This document shows, piece by piece, positions 55,807-64,000 of a stretch of 64,000 bases of DNA; position 1 is the first letter of the stretch; every line of letters begins with the position of its first letter. The stretch spans positions 1 to 64,000 of the forward strand of contig QCPZ01000007.1 of assembly GCA_003212345.1 (NCBI GenBank), written 5' to 3'. Under the pieces are notes generated by a model. The model did no database searches and had not been told where the DNA came from. It saw only the letters and a program-made list of their open reading frames with translations. A program made the translations under genes and the position numbers. Source of the DNA: SAR116 cluster bacterium AG-447-A06. Its GTDB lineage: Bacteria; Pseudomonadota; Alphaproteobacteria; Puniceispirillales; Puniceispirillaceae.

Positions 55807-56583
55807 TCATGAAAAATCGGCTGTGAAAAGACAACCAGCGTTCAAGGGGCTATCCGATATGCAGGCAAGGCGCATCATATGCCAGGCCAATGCCTGATTG
55901 CTGGAAATTACGGGCTTACCAAGCCTTGATTCAGCATCACCAATAATCTTCATTGTTCGCAAGCTAGTACAGGATACAAAAACACCATCGCAATCATCCC
56001 GCTTCCCAATTTCTAGTACGGCATTTAGAATGCTGTTAGCACTAATTCGGGCCACAGTGAAATCATCCACCTGGTCAAAAGTCGCAACAGCGTTGATTTC
56101 AAATCCAGCGTCGGATAAGTTTCCTTGCAATTGCACTGTTACATCAATGGCATAGGGTGTTACCAGTGCAATCCGTCGTACGCCCAATGCCGCCAATGCG
56201 GCCTTAGATGCAGATAACGGGTTGGTTGTTTTCGCCGCGGGATGCGAATCTCTGATCAATTCTTCCACACGTGCTTCACCAATCATCACAGCTCCCGAAG
56301 TGCAAGCATAAGCTATTACGTCAAACTCGAGTTGTGGTGCCAGAAGTCTTGCCGTATGGGGTAAATTAACCGACATCTGGCGCAGCGTTTCTGGCGTAAC
56401 TTCTATATCGTTTGGGATGCGGGCTGCATATAACGCCACACCATCTTGTTTCACAAATAAGTTTGCAAATTCATGCTCAATCGTTTGATCAGTCTGCAAA
56501 ACAATCAGCCCCAACCTTGCTTTTGTGCCAAGCCCGCCATCAGTTACAAATTTCATTGTTGCAACAGAGCTTTTCGGGTTCAT
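55807..56583 (-). CDS. Asp/Glu racemase superfamily protein (maleate isomerase/arylmalonate decarboxylase-like)
   Basis: 258 residues from ATG 56583 (GGAG 9 bases upstream; GTG 56586 also possible). The two pseudo-symmetric halves each hold a catalytic-position Cys: C in IAYACTSGAVM near residue 95 and C in GVFVSCTSLRT near 205. This pattern fits maleate cis-trans isomerase, AMDase and EutA-type proteins rather than amino-acid racemases proper. Substrate unknown. It lies between the PhyH and flavoprotein genes in one transcription unit. Confidence 0.82.
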   Translation of the reverse strand: MNPKSSVATMKFVTDGGLGTKARLGLIVLQTDQTIEHEFANLFVKQDGVALYAARIPNDIEVTPETLRQMSVNLPHTARLLAPQLEFDVIAYACTSGAVMIGEARVEELIRDSHPAAKTTNPLSASKAALAALGVRRIALVTPYAIDVTVQLQGNLSDAGFEINAVATFDQVDDFTVARISANSILNAVLEIGKRDDCDGVFVSCTSLRTMKIIGDAESRLGKPVISSNQALAWHMMRLACISDSPLNAGCLFTADFS

Positions 56584-56614
56584 CACTTCAGGCTCCTTCG
56601 CTAAAGAACGGATG

Positions 56615-57484
56615 TCAGCTTACGTCCGCTCCTTCTTGTTGCGCAAAGAAAGATGTCGCCTTTGGCACCGCTGGCAGTTTCATGTCGTAAGACGTACAGC
56701 GAACACGTCCACTTGCCTTGCCACGCACCAACTCATGGGTCAACGTGCTCGGCAAATGATTCTGGCTTAACTCAATAGCATCCTCTGAGTAATAGGTGGT
56801 GATATAGAGCGTGCGCGGCTGGTCCGATAAATTTGGCGCGGAACCATGCAGCAGATTAACATGCATCAGGCACACCGAACCTGCCTTGCCAGTGCATTTC
56901 TTAATCTCGTGCATTTTCGGCTCAATTACATCGTTACTCACTGCGCCGGTGAAAACACCATCATGCCAATGTGAATGAATAGGACCCTTATGCGTGCCGG
57001 GCAGAACCTCTAGCGGGCCGTTATCCAGCGTAACATCATCAATGAATAATAAGCACGTAACCATATCATTATTGGTCATTGGCTGAAAAGGAAAGTCCTG
57101 ATGCCATTTAACCTGTGTTGCGGTGCCGGGTAGCTTGGAGTTTACCTTGCCATGATGGAATCTGATATCCGGGCCAATAAGGTCTGCGCAAAAATCAACA
57201 CTTTTGGCGGTGCGCATTATTCTTGCAAATACATCTGATACTTCCTCTGGAGACTGCACTCGGCGGAGTCCTGGTTTGTGGGCGCTGTGCCCGGGTTGTA
57301 AATCAAATCGCGGGCGGCCATCCAGAGTTCGACCATAATCGCTTTCATGCGTCCGGCTCTCCTCAACCCAGCTCGCAAACACCCCACGAAGATCTGCAAG
57401 ATCCTCATCGCTTACCGCATCTTCTACAACTAGCACACCATCACGCCAGAAAACGTCTTTCTGATCTTGTGTCAAAGATCCCAT
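56615..57484 (-). CDS. Phytanoyl-CoA dioxygenase (PhyH) family oxygenase
   Basis: 289 residues; GGGAG lies 5 bases before the ATG. The double-stranded beta-helix has the iron triad H128-x-D130 (VKWHQDFPF) and H213 (LLHGSAPN), with R224 at the 2-oxoglutarate site. It hydroxylates an unactivated carbon using O2 and 2-oxoglutarate. Despite the name, many bacterial PhyH proteins act on amino acids, ectoine, phosphonates or methylated amines. It heads the unit with the racemase-like and DMGDH-like genes, so its substrate is probably upstream in that pathway. Confidence 0.88.
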   Translation of the reverse strand: MGSLTQDQKDVFWRDGVLVVEDAVSDEDLADLRGVFASWVEESRTHESDYGRTLDGRPRFDLQPGHSAHKPGLRRVQSPEEVSDVFARIMRTAKSVDFCADLIGPDIRFHHGKVNSKLPGTATQVKWHQDFPFQPMTNNDMVTCLLFIDDVTLDNGPLEVLPGTHKGPIHSHWHDGVFTGAVSNDVIEPKMHEIKKCTGKAGSVCLMHVNLLHGSAPNLSDQPRTLYITTYYSEDAIELSQNHLPSTLTHELVRGKASGRVRCTSYDMKLPAVPKATSFFAQQEGADVS

Positions 57485-57705
57485 ATCATCTCCCTTTTTT
57501 ATACTCAGCTAATAGTAGATTGAGCATTGCTAGTTCAATAAACGCGTATGCTTTTCCTTCCAAATCTTCTATATGCCCAGCATAAAAATTCAAGAGGTTT
57601 TGCGCATTACCTTATACGTCATTCAAAACCAAGCCATGCCCCGTTCAAAAATCTATAAATGCTATGAATATTAAAAAGGACAATTTTTAGAGATATAAAA
57701 AAGAA

Positions 57706-58377
57706 TCATTTTTCAACTTGCTGAACGGATCCGTAGCAGGAAAAAAAATACATAGTCATCGAAACAGAAGGGCCAACTCCAAACGCAAAAAGGAGTGTGC
57801 CAATCCCAGCAACACCCCCCAAAAACCAGCCCAGAGTCACTGCAGAAACTTCTATAGCAGTTCGCACGACAGCTATCGGTAAACTGGAGCAACGCTGTAG
57901 ACCCGTCATCAACCCATCTCTTGGCCCAGGGCCTAGGTTTGCTATCAAATAAATACCACCACCAATTCCAGTTATCATTACACCAACAAACGCTTCAAAT
58001 ATTTGTAATACTTCATTTTCAAACTGCGGAAGTTTTGGATGAGATATTTCAATCACAAACGCAATGATTAAGATATTCAGAATTGTGCCAATTCCTGGAA
58101 CCTGGCGAAGTGGATACCATAACAACAAGACAAACGAACTAATTACAAAAGTCGCGAAGCCAATACCCCAACCCATCAATTTTGCAACGCCATCTGCTAA
58201 CACTGTCCATGGACTCGAACCAACACCTGAGGCAACCAGACAGGCCTCACCTAGACCGAACAAGATAAGCCCCAGCATTAACATCACCACGCATATAGAT
58301 TTTGGCCTTAATGTGAATACTTCTTCAGAGCTCCAAAATAATTTAGGAACTTTTTTTATCTTGAAAACTTCCAGCAT
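57706..58377 (-). CDS. YczE/YitT-type integral membrane protein
   Basis: 223 residues with about five membrane helices. LGLILFGLGEACLVASGVGSSPWTVLADGVA, GIGGGIYLIANLGPGPRDGLMTGLQ and VRTAIEVSAVTLGWFLGG are conserved blocks of the YczE/YyaS/YitT family. The function is unknown and no partner is evident. Its 5' neighbour is hemY. It has no good ribosome site at the first ATG. Confidence 0.82.
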   Translation of the reverse strand: MLEVFKIKKVPKLFWSSEEVFTLRPKSICVVMLMLGLILFGLGEACLVASGVGSSPWTVLADGVAKLMGWGIGFATFVISSFVLLLWYPLRQVPGIGTILNILIIAFVIEISHPKLPQFENEVLQIFEAFVGVMITGIGGGIYLIANLGPGPRDGLMTGLQRCSSLPIAVVRTAIEVSAVTLGWFLGGVAGIGTLLFAFGVGPSVSMTMYFFSCYGSVQQVEK

Positions 58378-58463
58378 TTTACGACCCTATCTGAGCCCAA
58401 AATGATGAGCTTCAAAAATTCCAAATTTTGTCCAACATTGATTGCCTCTCCTAAACCAGCAAC

Positions 58464-59759
58464 CTATTTGGTGCCTAGCAGGAATGGAGTTGCTCCTTTT
58501 GGACGCCGCCAGATCAAAGTGGCAAATTCATCGCAAGCGGGGCAGAATGGTTGCCAATCCCCATTCAGGCTACGACAGCTACCGCATTGCCATGAGGGCC
58601 AAGCATCATCATTTAGATCACTCTCGTCAAAATTTGCGCCAACTTTTCCCGAAAGCTCTCTCGCCTCACACAACAAGCGTTCAGCCTCACCATCCATGCC
58701 CACTGCCCTCGCCTGTTCGGCAACCACGTTATAAGCCAGTCGCCGCTGCCCTATATCAACCTTTTCCAACTGCTTGATCAAACGTGCAATAAATTGGCCA
58801 TCATTACTTTTCCATGCTAGCTTTAGCCTGTCGGAAAGGGATCGGTGTGGTGCCCGGCTAAAGCCTGTTTCCAAAATCTTTGCGGCCTTGGCATGCGCCT
58901 TATCCTCCAAGTATAGATCTGCCAGCATGATTAGTGCAGGTAGAAAACTCGGGTCATTTTTTAATGATGCGACCAACGCCTTTAACGCAGTTGAGCGGTC
59001 TTTAATCAGTAAATCATTGGCTTTAAGAAACTCCAAAGCACAGCGCTGGCGCGTAAGTGCGGCCCTTTGCACTGCTTTAACAGACTTAACTTTGGGTTTG
59101 GTTTTTTTTTGGCCCTTGCTAACCACATCGAGGGCCGGTAACGCTGCTTGCCAGTCAGCACGCCGCACCTCCAGACGCAACAGGTGGCTTGCGGCTAGCA
59201 CTGAGTCTGGTTTAATTGCCAATGCCGCGCGTGCTGCATCTCGTGCCTTGACAGAATCCTGGTCATCAATCGCCAGTCGCATCAATCCGATTTGGCCTAA
59301 AAATGCCGTTTCTCCATCATCCAGCAATGATGCGAAATAACGCCGAGCAGCTTGATGATCACCAGCCAAATGTGCGGCTTGAGCAGCCAAAAGACCCGTT
59401 AATTTTGGCGCCTTCAACAACCGGTCTGCTCGGCTGGCATATTTGCGTGCTTCAGCTGGTTCGCCTGCGGAAACAGCCATAAGACCCAACGTTAGCGCAC
59501 GGTGGCCAGCATCATCACGGCGCTGGCGTAATCGTCCCCCAAGCCAATGCGGCATCCCCCGAATGGCCCGCATCATTCGGTCAAAAAACACAAGCAATAA
59601 AGCAAAACCAACAACAAAAGCCACCGCTAGACTTGTTGGCAGTTCCATCCGCCAGCCAAGCCATTCAACTTGTACCGCTCCAGGCTGCGCAGAAAGCCAG
59701 CTTGCAGCGGCGGCGGCAACGCCAAGAGCTATAAAAAGAGTTAGTAGCTTTATGAACAT
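58464..59759 (-). CDS. hemY: HemY-type membrane TPR protein (heme cluster)
   Basis: 431 residues. Two N-terminal membrane helices (about 3-20 and 42-60) with VQVEWLGWRMELPTS match the HemY_N domain. A large cytosolic TPR region follows (about 85-375). The C-terminus has C392-x2-C395 and C406-x2-C409, a zinc ribbon. Alphaproteobacterial HemY is not the protoporphyrinogen oxidase of the same name; it is thought to scaffold heme biosynthesis. Fourth gene of the hemC-hemD-mitofilin-hemY run, 27 bases after the mitofilin gene. Confidence 0.88.
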   Translation of the reverse strand: MFIKLLTLFIALGVAAAAASWLSAQPGAVQVEWLGWRMELPTSLAVAFVVGFALLLVFFDRMMRAIRGMPHWLGGRLRQRRDDAGHRALTLGLMAVSAGEPAEARKYASRADRLLKAPKLTGLLAAQAAHLAGDHQAARRYFASLLDDGETAFLGQIGLMRLAIDDQDSVKARDAARAALAIKPDSVLAASHLLRLEVRRADWQAALPALDVVSKGQKKTKPKVKSVKAVQRAALTRQRCALEFLKANDLLIKDRSTALKALVASLKNDPSFLPALIMLADLYLEDKAHAKAAKILETGFSRAPHRSLSDRLKLAWKSNDGQFIARLIKQLEKVDIGQRRLAYNVVAEQARAVGMDGEAERLLCEARELSGKVGANFDESDLNDDAWPSWQCGSCRSLNGDWQPFCPACDEFATLIWRRPKGATPFLLGTK

Positions 59760-59786
59760 TATCTAAACTTAACCCAACCCCTGCTA

Positions 59787-60902
59787 TCATTGCACCGAGA
59801 GGGCGCCAGCAAGCCTGTCTTCTACCAACGCACTTACCACCCGATCAAGGTATTGCCGACTTTTGGCTAATCCTATCCAGTTTTTAAGTGACGGTAAATC
59901 CGGACCCGCCCACTGACCAGCGGCACGAACCGCGCCATCCAAATCCTGAATCGCCAGAGCGCTCTCAAAAGCGCGCAATGCCAATTCATTCCCGTCAGCC
60001 CCACTGCCAATTTCACGTAGCCTAATAAGTTGGCCGAGCTTAGCGCCAGTTTTTTCTAATAATCCTGAGTTATTATCTGCCTGATTTAATGCTTTGGTCA
60101 TTTGTGGCACCAATTCATGGGCAGCCTGGATTAAGCTAAGTGAGCGTTCAGGCGTTGGAGTTGCTGCGATTCGCAACTGGTCAAGGTCAGGGATAGTTGC
60201 GCCTTGATCGGCCAATACTTGCAGTAGATTAATCCAGCGATTAAGCGGCGCCCCCATCATGTTATCAGCCAAAAGGCCACTAATGATTAGAAGGCTAGCC
60301 TGACTGGGCGTGATGCTGAAATCAGAACTGGTTTTCTCATTTGCATCAACCCCGGCCACATTGCTGACGGTCGTATCTGCCCGTTTTATTGTCATTACAT
60401 CGGCCAAGTCTTTTACCGCCATCTCAAGCGCAACAAATCGCTGATCAATCCTAGCGGCCATACGTTTTGTATCGTTTTTATTTAGAACATCATTATTACT
60501 AGTTTTATCGGTATCGACTAAGTTATTTGAGATTGCAGCGTTGGGGAGCTGATCAACGCGCTCGCTGAGGGCGACAATGGCTTTTTGCTGACTAATTTCG
60601 TTTGCGGCAATCGTGGCCTCCGATGCAGCAAGTCGTTTTTCAACCGCTTCTGATTTAGACTCGCCAACTGCAGCAGTCTGGTCATTTTGCCAAACAGCAA
60701 AGCCAGCAAACCCAAGGGCGATAACGGATAAAACAAGTGAAGCCAGCGCGACCAATAGGACAGGCCCAGGTGCCTGGACCGGTCCAGTTTCTGTGGCTGA
60801 GGCACCAGATGGGCATGACTCTTTGGCCTGCTCTAGCTTTTTGAGCACATCACCTTCAATGATTTCATCTGTCTTTGCGGACGGTTGTTTCGCTTTTGCC
60901 AT
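59787..60902 (-). CDS. Alphaproteobacterial mitofilin (Mic60) homologue
   Basis: 371 residues. An Ala/Pro-rich cytosolic N-terminus leads to a single membrane helix (about 47-72), a coiled-coil region (about 85-175) and a helical C-terminal mitofilin domain (about 200-370). This is the layout of the alphaproteobacterial ancestor of mitochondrial Mic60, which bends membrane at crista junctions and at bacterial intracytoplasmic membranes. The position between hemD and hemY is the conserved location in alphaproteobacteria and supports the call more than sequence alone. Confidence 0.83.
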   Translation of the reverse strand: MAKAKQPSAKTDEIIEGDVLKKLEQAKESCPSGASATETGPVQAPGPVLLVALASLVLSVIALGFAGFAVWQNDQTAAVGESKSEAVEKRLAASEATIAANEISQQKAIVALSERVDQLPNAAISNNLVDTDKTSNNDVLNKNDTKRMAARIDQRFVALEMAVKDLADVMTIKRADTTVSNVAGVDANEKTSSDFSITPSQASLLIISGLLADNMMGAPLNRWINLLQVLADQGATIPDLDQLRIAATPTPERSLSLIQAAHELVPQMTKALNQADNNSGLLEKTGAKLGQLIRLREIGSGADGNELALRAFESALAIQDLDGAVRAAGQWAGPDLPSLKNWIGLAKSRQYLDRVVSALVEDRLAGALSVQ

Positions 60903-61018
60903 ATTGTTTTCTATTTACCCTATTCGTTTAGATCAACAATTTCTGAGTTGATACAACGTTACTCTAAAGCCACCCAAAGGTTATTCAGAAAATACCATAG
61001 CAGCTAGACATGATCACC

Positions 61019-61816
61019 CTATGACATAATCAAATTGTTGCGCTGGTGCGATAAAACAGCAATTGCTAAAAGCCGACTCCGGCGCGGCTGCCGCGCGGTA
61101 TATACGACCTGCCAACCACCGCCAGCTGCTGCCGCAATAGCAGAACTTCCAGCAATTAACACCATCCCTGCAAGGCTGGAGGCTTTGCCGGCAGCACAAA
61201 GGTTTCTCCTAAAAATCTGGACTGAACGCGGCGACATCGCAACCACGGCCGCTATTGCGCCTTCGGTGATTTTATCGATTATTGTTGAATCCAGCCCATC
61301 ATTGGCAATCATCTGATAGACCGGCAAGCGTTGAACCGCAACGCCATGTGTGGCCAAGGCCGCAACCATATCAAAACTTATTTCAACCGAGCTTGGCCAG
61401 AACAAGGGCAAATTCTTACTAGAAGATTTACCACGGTCCTGCTTTCCTATTTTTTTACTAAAATAACTGCTGATTGGTGCCAGCAAGCCAGCTCCACCGC
61501 CGGCACCTCTGATAACATTAGAGAACCCCGCATCACGGGCGGCAGCGGCAGTTGCTGATCCAACAACAAAGACTGGTAATTTTGCCCACCTACTTGTGTC
61601 TGTATTGAATTTGTCCAGTTTCGTGAGCGCTTCAACTGCATTTCGGCTCGTCAAAATAATACCAGAAAAATTAACTGGTTCAGGCAGTTCATGCATTTTA
61701 TGTGTTCTCTTCATTGACGGGATGGCAAGTGCCGGAACACCGTATCTCATTAAAAGGGCGACATCACGATCAGCATCGGGTTGAGGCCGGATGATCAGGG
61801 TCATTTTCGCCATCAT
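61019..61816 (-). CDS. hemD: Uroporphyrinogen-III synthase
   Basis: 265 residues. The sequence is poorly conserved, as usual for HemD. Features seen are the N-terminal TLIIRPQPDADRDVALL, FSGIILTSRNAVEAL (the 'TS.NAV' block), FVVGSATAAAARDAGF and AVVAMSPRSVQIF with VLIAGSSAIAAAA. It closes and inverts ring D of hydroxymethylbilane. The position right after hemC on the same strand confirms it. Start uncertain among M1, M2 and M5, all close to AAGGGAAG. Confidence 0.88.
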   Translation of the reverse strand: MMAKMTLIIRPQPDADRDVALLMRYGVPALAIPSMKRTHKMHELPEPVNFSGIILTSRNAVEALTKLDKFNTDTSRWAKLPVFVVGSATAAAARDAGFSNVIRGAGGGAGLLAPISSYFSKKIGKQDRGKSSSKNLPLFWPSSVEISFDMVAALATHGVAVQRLPVYQMIANDGLDSTIIDKITEGAIAAVVAMSPRSVQIFRRNLCAAGKASSLAGMVLIAGSSAIAAAAGGGWQVVYTARQPRRSRLLAIAVLSHQRNNLIMS

Positions 61817-61948
61817 CTTCCCTTTCAGCCATTATGCCAAATTGTCTATTGTAACGGCGCTATTCTTCTTACTAAGCTAATGTTTGGTTGCCACGATAAG
61901 TAGCAGCATAACATCATCAATGCCACAACAACACTCGCATATTCGCAA

Positions 61949-62887
61949 TCATCGAAACAGAAAGTCCCTGCCACCGGCAAGACCGAGTAACTCAGCACCT
62001 ACAGCAGATCCCAAGGTCGATGCTTGATCTGATGGAGCGCGCATTTGGTGGCGATATGACTCGCTGCCATCAGGGCGCAAGATCATTCCATCAAGGGTTA
62101 AATACCCATTCTCATCGAGGGTCGCACTCGCCGAAATAGGTGTTTGGCATGACCCATCAAGAAAGTCCAAAAGAGCGCGTTCCGCCGTGACCTCGGCTAA
62201 TGCTTTTGGACAGGTTAGGCCACCAACAAGCCTTTTGACTACGCTGGCCCGCTTTGTTTCAGGCACCGCAATTTGTACTGCCAGCGCACCTTGTCCCACA
62301 GCAGATGGCATAAGCTCGCCCTCAATTGGTGTGAAATCGACATCCACCCCGAGGCGTTTAATCCCAGCAACTGCTAAAATGATTGCATCATAATTACCAG
62401 CCGCTAGTAGATCTAGCCGACGGTTCAAATTACCACGAATGAGATTGATCTTAAGGTCTGGTCGGTAATTTAATAAAATTGCTGAACGCCGGACAGATGC
62501 TGTGCCAATCCGCGCCCCTTTTGGCAACTCATCAAGGCTGCTATATGGCCCAACAAGCGCGTCCCTGCGGTCCTCACGAACCAGCACGGCCCCAATTTCG
62601 GTATTTGGCGCAAAATGTGTTTCCATATCCTTCATAGAATGAACAGCTGCATCAGACTCACCAGAAAGAATAGACCGCTCAAGCTCTTTAATGAACAAGC
62701 CCTTACCACCCGCCTCAATCAGCGGGCGATCCAAAATCCTGTCACCTTGCGTTGTTACCGGCCGTACCTCGACCGCGACTGGCTGGAGCGCGGAACAAAC
62801 CATTTGCGCCTGCACCATCGCGAGCTGCGATGCACGGCTAGCTAACTTCATGGGGTCACTATCAAAAAAAGAAATGTCATGTTCCAT
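61949..62887 (-). CDS. hemC: Porphobilinogen deaminase (hydroxymethylbilane synthase)
   Basis: 312 residues. LASRASQLAMVQAQMV, KGLFIKELERSIL, AVHSMKDMET, RIGTASVRRSAIL and DGSCQTPISASA with C247, the dipyrromethane attachment residue, are all standard. It condenses four porphobilinogens. ATG 62887 has no clear ribosome site; M13 (62851) is another candidate. First gene of the heme run; divergent from tsaD, a widely conserved arrangement in alphaproteobacteria. Confidence 0.95.
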   Translation of the reverse strand: MEHDISFFDSDPMKLASRASQLAMVQAQMVCSALQPVAVEVRPVTTQGDRILDRPLIEAGGKGLFIKELERSILSGESDAAVHSMKDMETHFAPNTEIGAVLVREDRRDALVGPYSSLDELPKGARIGTASVRRSAILLNYRPDLKINLIRGNLNRRLDLLAAGNYDAIILAVAGIKRLGVDVDFTPIEGELMPSAVGQGALAVQIAVPETKRASVVKRLVGGLTCPKALAEVTAERALLDFLDGSCQTPISASATLDENGYLTLDGMILRPDGSESYRHQMRAPSDQASTLGSAVGAELLGLAGGRDFLFR

Positions 62888-63041
62888 AGAAGGCCATGTC
62901 TAAAGGCCTAACCCACAAATGCAAAGCCAAAAAACTAACTTTTGCTAAAAATGGGCATTCTTAACAGTTTGGCCAACAATACTGGCATCTCTATCCAGCT
63001 TCAGATATTGTGATTCTGTCTTTTCTACAGGAGCTAAGCCC

Positions 63042-64000
63042 ATGAAGCATCGCCCCTTTATAATGCTTGGTATAGAGAGTAGCTGTGACGAAACAGCGGC
63101 GGCGATCGTTGTTGATGACAAAACGATACTTGCCAACGAAATCGCCTCACAGATACAAACTCATGCCAAACATGGTGGCGTTGTCCCGGAAGTGGCAGCG
63201 CGTGCACACTTGGAAGTTATCGATCAGGTAATTGGTGATGCGTTGGCCAAAGCCAAACTTACAATAGGAGACATTGACGGCGTAGCAGCAACTGCCGGGC
63301 CCGGACTGATTGGTGGCGTTGCCGTTGGCACCATTACCGCAAAGGCCATTGCAGCAGCTCGGCAGATCCCGTATTACGCCGTCAATCATCTGGAAGGCCA
63401 TGCCCTTAGTCCTCGCCTTGCAGAAAACATAACATTTCCATACTTGTTGCTACTAGTATCGGGTGGGCATACGCAATTACTGGCAGTAAAAGGTCCTGGA
63501 CGCTATCAACGTTATGGCACAACTATGGATGATGCTGCGGGTGAAGCTTTTGACAAGTGTGCCAAAGCAATGGGGCTAGGCTTTCCGGGAGGCCCCGCTA
63601 TCGAAGCTGCAGCGAAAATAGGTAATAGAAAAGCGATTGACCTTCCACGCCCTTTAAATGGCACACCTGGGTGCCATTTCTCTTTTTCCGGTCTGAAAAC
63701 CGCGCTGGCTAACAAACTCCAAAAGCTTGGCGGACCAAATACCGCCCCCGTGGCTGATCTAGCGGCGAGCCTGCAAGCCGCAATTTCCGATTGTCTTGCC
63801 GACCGAACCAAACAAGCGATGACAAGGTTTCGTGATGAATTTCCACCCTCCAATGGACAGCAACCTCTCCTTGTGATTGCTGGTGGTGTTGCCGCTAACC
63901 ACTATATTTTCGGTCAACTGCAAGATAATGCCGATGCCGCTGGTTTTCAGCTATCGGTTCCACCGGCCATACTATGTACCGACAATGCTGCAATGATCGC
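63042..64000 (+). CDS. tsaD: tRNA N6-threonylcarbamoyladenosine transferase TsaD, partial (runs off the right edge)
   Basis: The frame from ATG 63042 (AGGAG 8 bases upstream) stays open to the window end, about 319 residues of a usual 345-360. LGIESSCDETAAAIV is the N-terminal ASKHA block and H116-L-E-G-H120 the metal-binding motif. LLLVSGGHTQLL, DAAGEAFDKCAKAMGLGFPGG and VIAGGVAANHYI are further family signatures. With TsaB, TsaC and TsaE it makes the t6A37 modification of ANN-decoding tRNAs. Only the last 30 residues or so are missing. Confidence 0.95.
   Translation, partial: MKHRPFIMLGIESSCDETAAAIVVDDKTILANEIASQIQTHAKHGGVVPEVAARAHLEVIDQVIGDALAKAKLTIGDIDGVAATAGPGLIGGVAVGTITAKAIAAARQIPYYAVNHLEGHALSPRLAENITFPYLLLLVSGGHTQLLAVKGPGRYQRYGTTMDDAAGEAFDKCAKAMGLGFPGGPAIEAAAKIGNRKAIDLPRPLNGTPGCHFSFSGLKTALANKLQKLGGPNTAPVADLAASLQAAISDCLADRTKQAMTRFRDEFPPSNGQQPLLVIAGGVAANHYIFGQLQDNADAAGFQLSVPPAILCTDNAAMI

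Noticed and set aside
1-64000. CRISPR arrays, tRNA/rRNA genes, insertion sequences or prophage
   Set aside because: No regularly spaced repeats, no tRNA cloverleaf recognised, and no transposase, integrase or phage structural protein among the open frames.

Overview
The window looks like an ordinary, densely packed chromosome segment of a marine alphaproteobacterium, most likely from or near the SAR116 (Puniceispirillum) lineage. Support: a GapR/DUF2312 nucleoid protein, a proteobacterial-type MntR, an IalB-like secreted protein, the alphaproteobacterial hemC-hemD-mitofilin-hemY block divergent from tsaD, an AcuI-type acryloyl-CoA reductase, a TAXI-type TRAP transporter, several CaiB/BaiF CoA-transferases and medium GC. 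The taxon is inferred from gene content, not from a search. I see no tRNA, rRNA, CRISPR, insertion sequence, integrase or phage gene.

Layout. 1-4.4 kb: methylmalonyl-CoA mutase (mutB partial, mutA), a GT39 glycosyltransferase, mntR. 4.7-7.6 kb: DUF1244, gapR, pyrF, an MFS carrier. 7.7-12.6 kb: trxB, an M23 peptidase, an NAD-binding epimerase-like protein, and the gluconeogenic pair fbp-fba. 12.8-16.3 kb: Bax-inhibitor-1 protein, rlmN overlapping an IalB-like gene, and a TesA-like esterase. 16.4-19.7 kb: YbbA/YbbP-type ABC exporter, divergent from the esterase as in E. coli. 19.8-31.2 kb: argG, sodB, gamma-carbonic anhydrase, a beta-hydroxyacid dehydrogenase, hpt, acuI, a TPR protein, a membrane zinc-ribbon protein, a second dehydrogenase, pyk, a DapA-like aldolase. 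31.2-36.4 kb: a CoA-transferase divergent from an acyl-CoA dehydrogenase, then dipeptidase, YtoQ and a third beta-hydroxyacid dehydrogenase.

36.6-45.1 kb is the most accessory-looking part. A same-strand run of MFS carrier, CoA-transferase, DsbA/HCCA-isomerase-like protein, glutathione S-transferase and a second CoA-transferase lies in visibly AT-richer DNA. It is followed by a ThDP enzyme and a class III aminotransferase. 45.1-48.5 kb: lipase-like hydrolase, slyX, pgi, a small membrane protein. 48.6-57.5 kb: a beta-keto-acid cleavage enzyme, a TAXI/TRAP transporter, and a three-gene minus-strand unit (PhyH dioxygenase, Asp/Glu-racemase-superfamily protein, dimethylglycine-dehydrogenase-like flavoprotein) that suggests use of a methylated amine or betaine. 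57.7-64 kb: a YczE-type membrane protein, the heme/mitofilin block and the start of tsaD.

Together the genes describe a heterotroph that feeds on small organic acids and amines as CoA thioesters. It channels propionyl/acryloyl units through AcuI and methylmalonyl-CoA mutase and has gluconeogenic enzymes. The clearest candidates for undescribed biology are the GST/CoA-transferase operon at 36.6-41.8 kb and the PhyH-racemase-flavoprotein unit at 53.3-57.5 kb. Smaller signals include a mini-ORF that ends inside the argG start codon and several well-formed hairpins.
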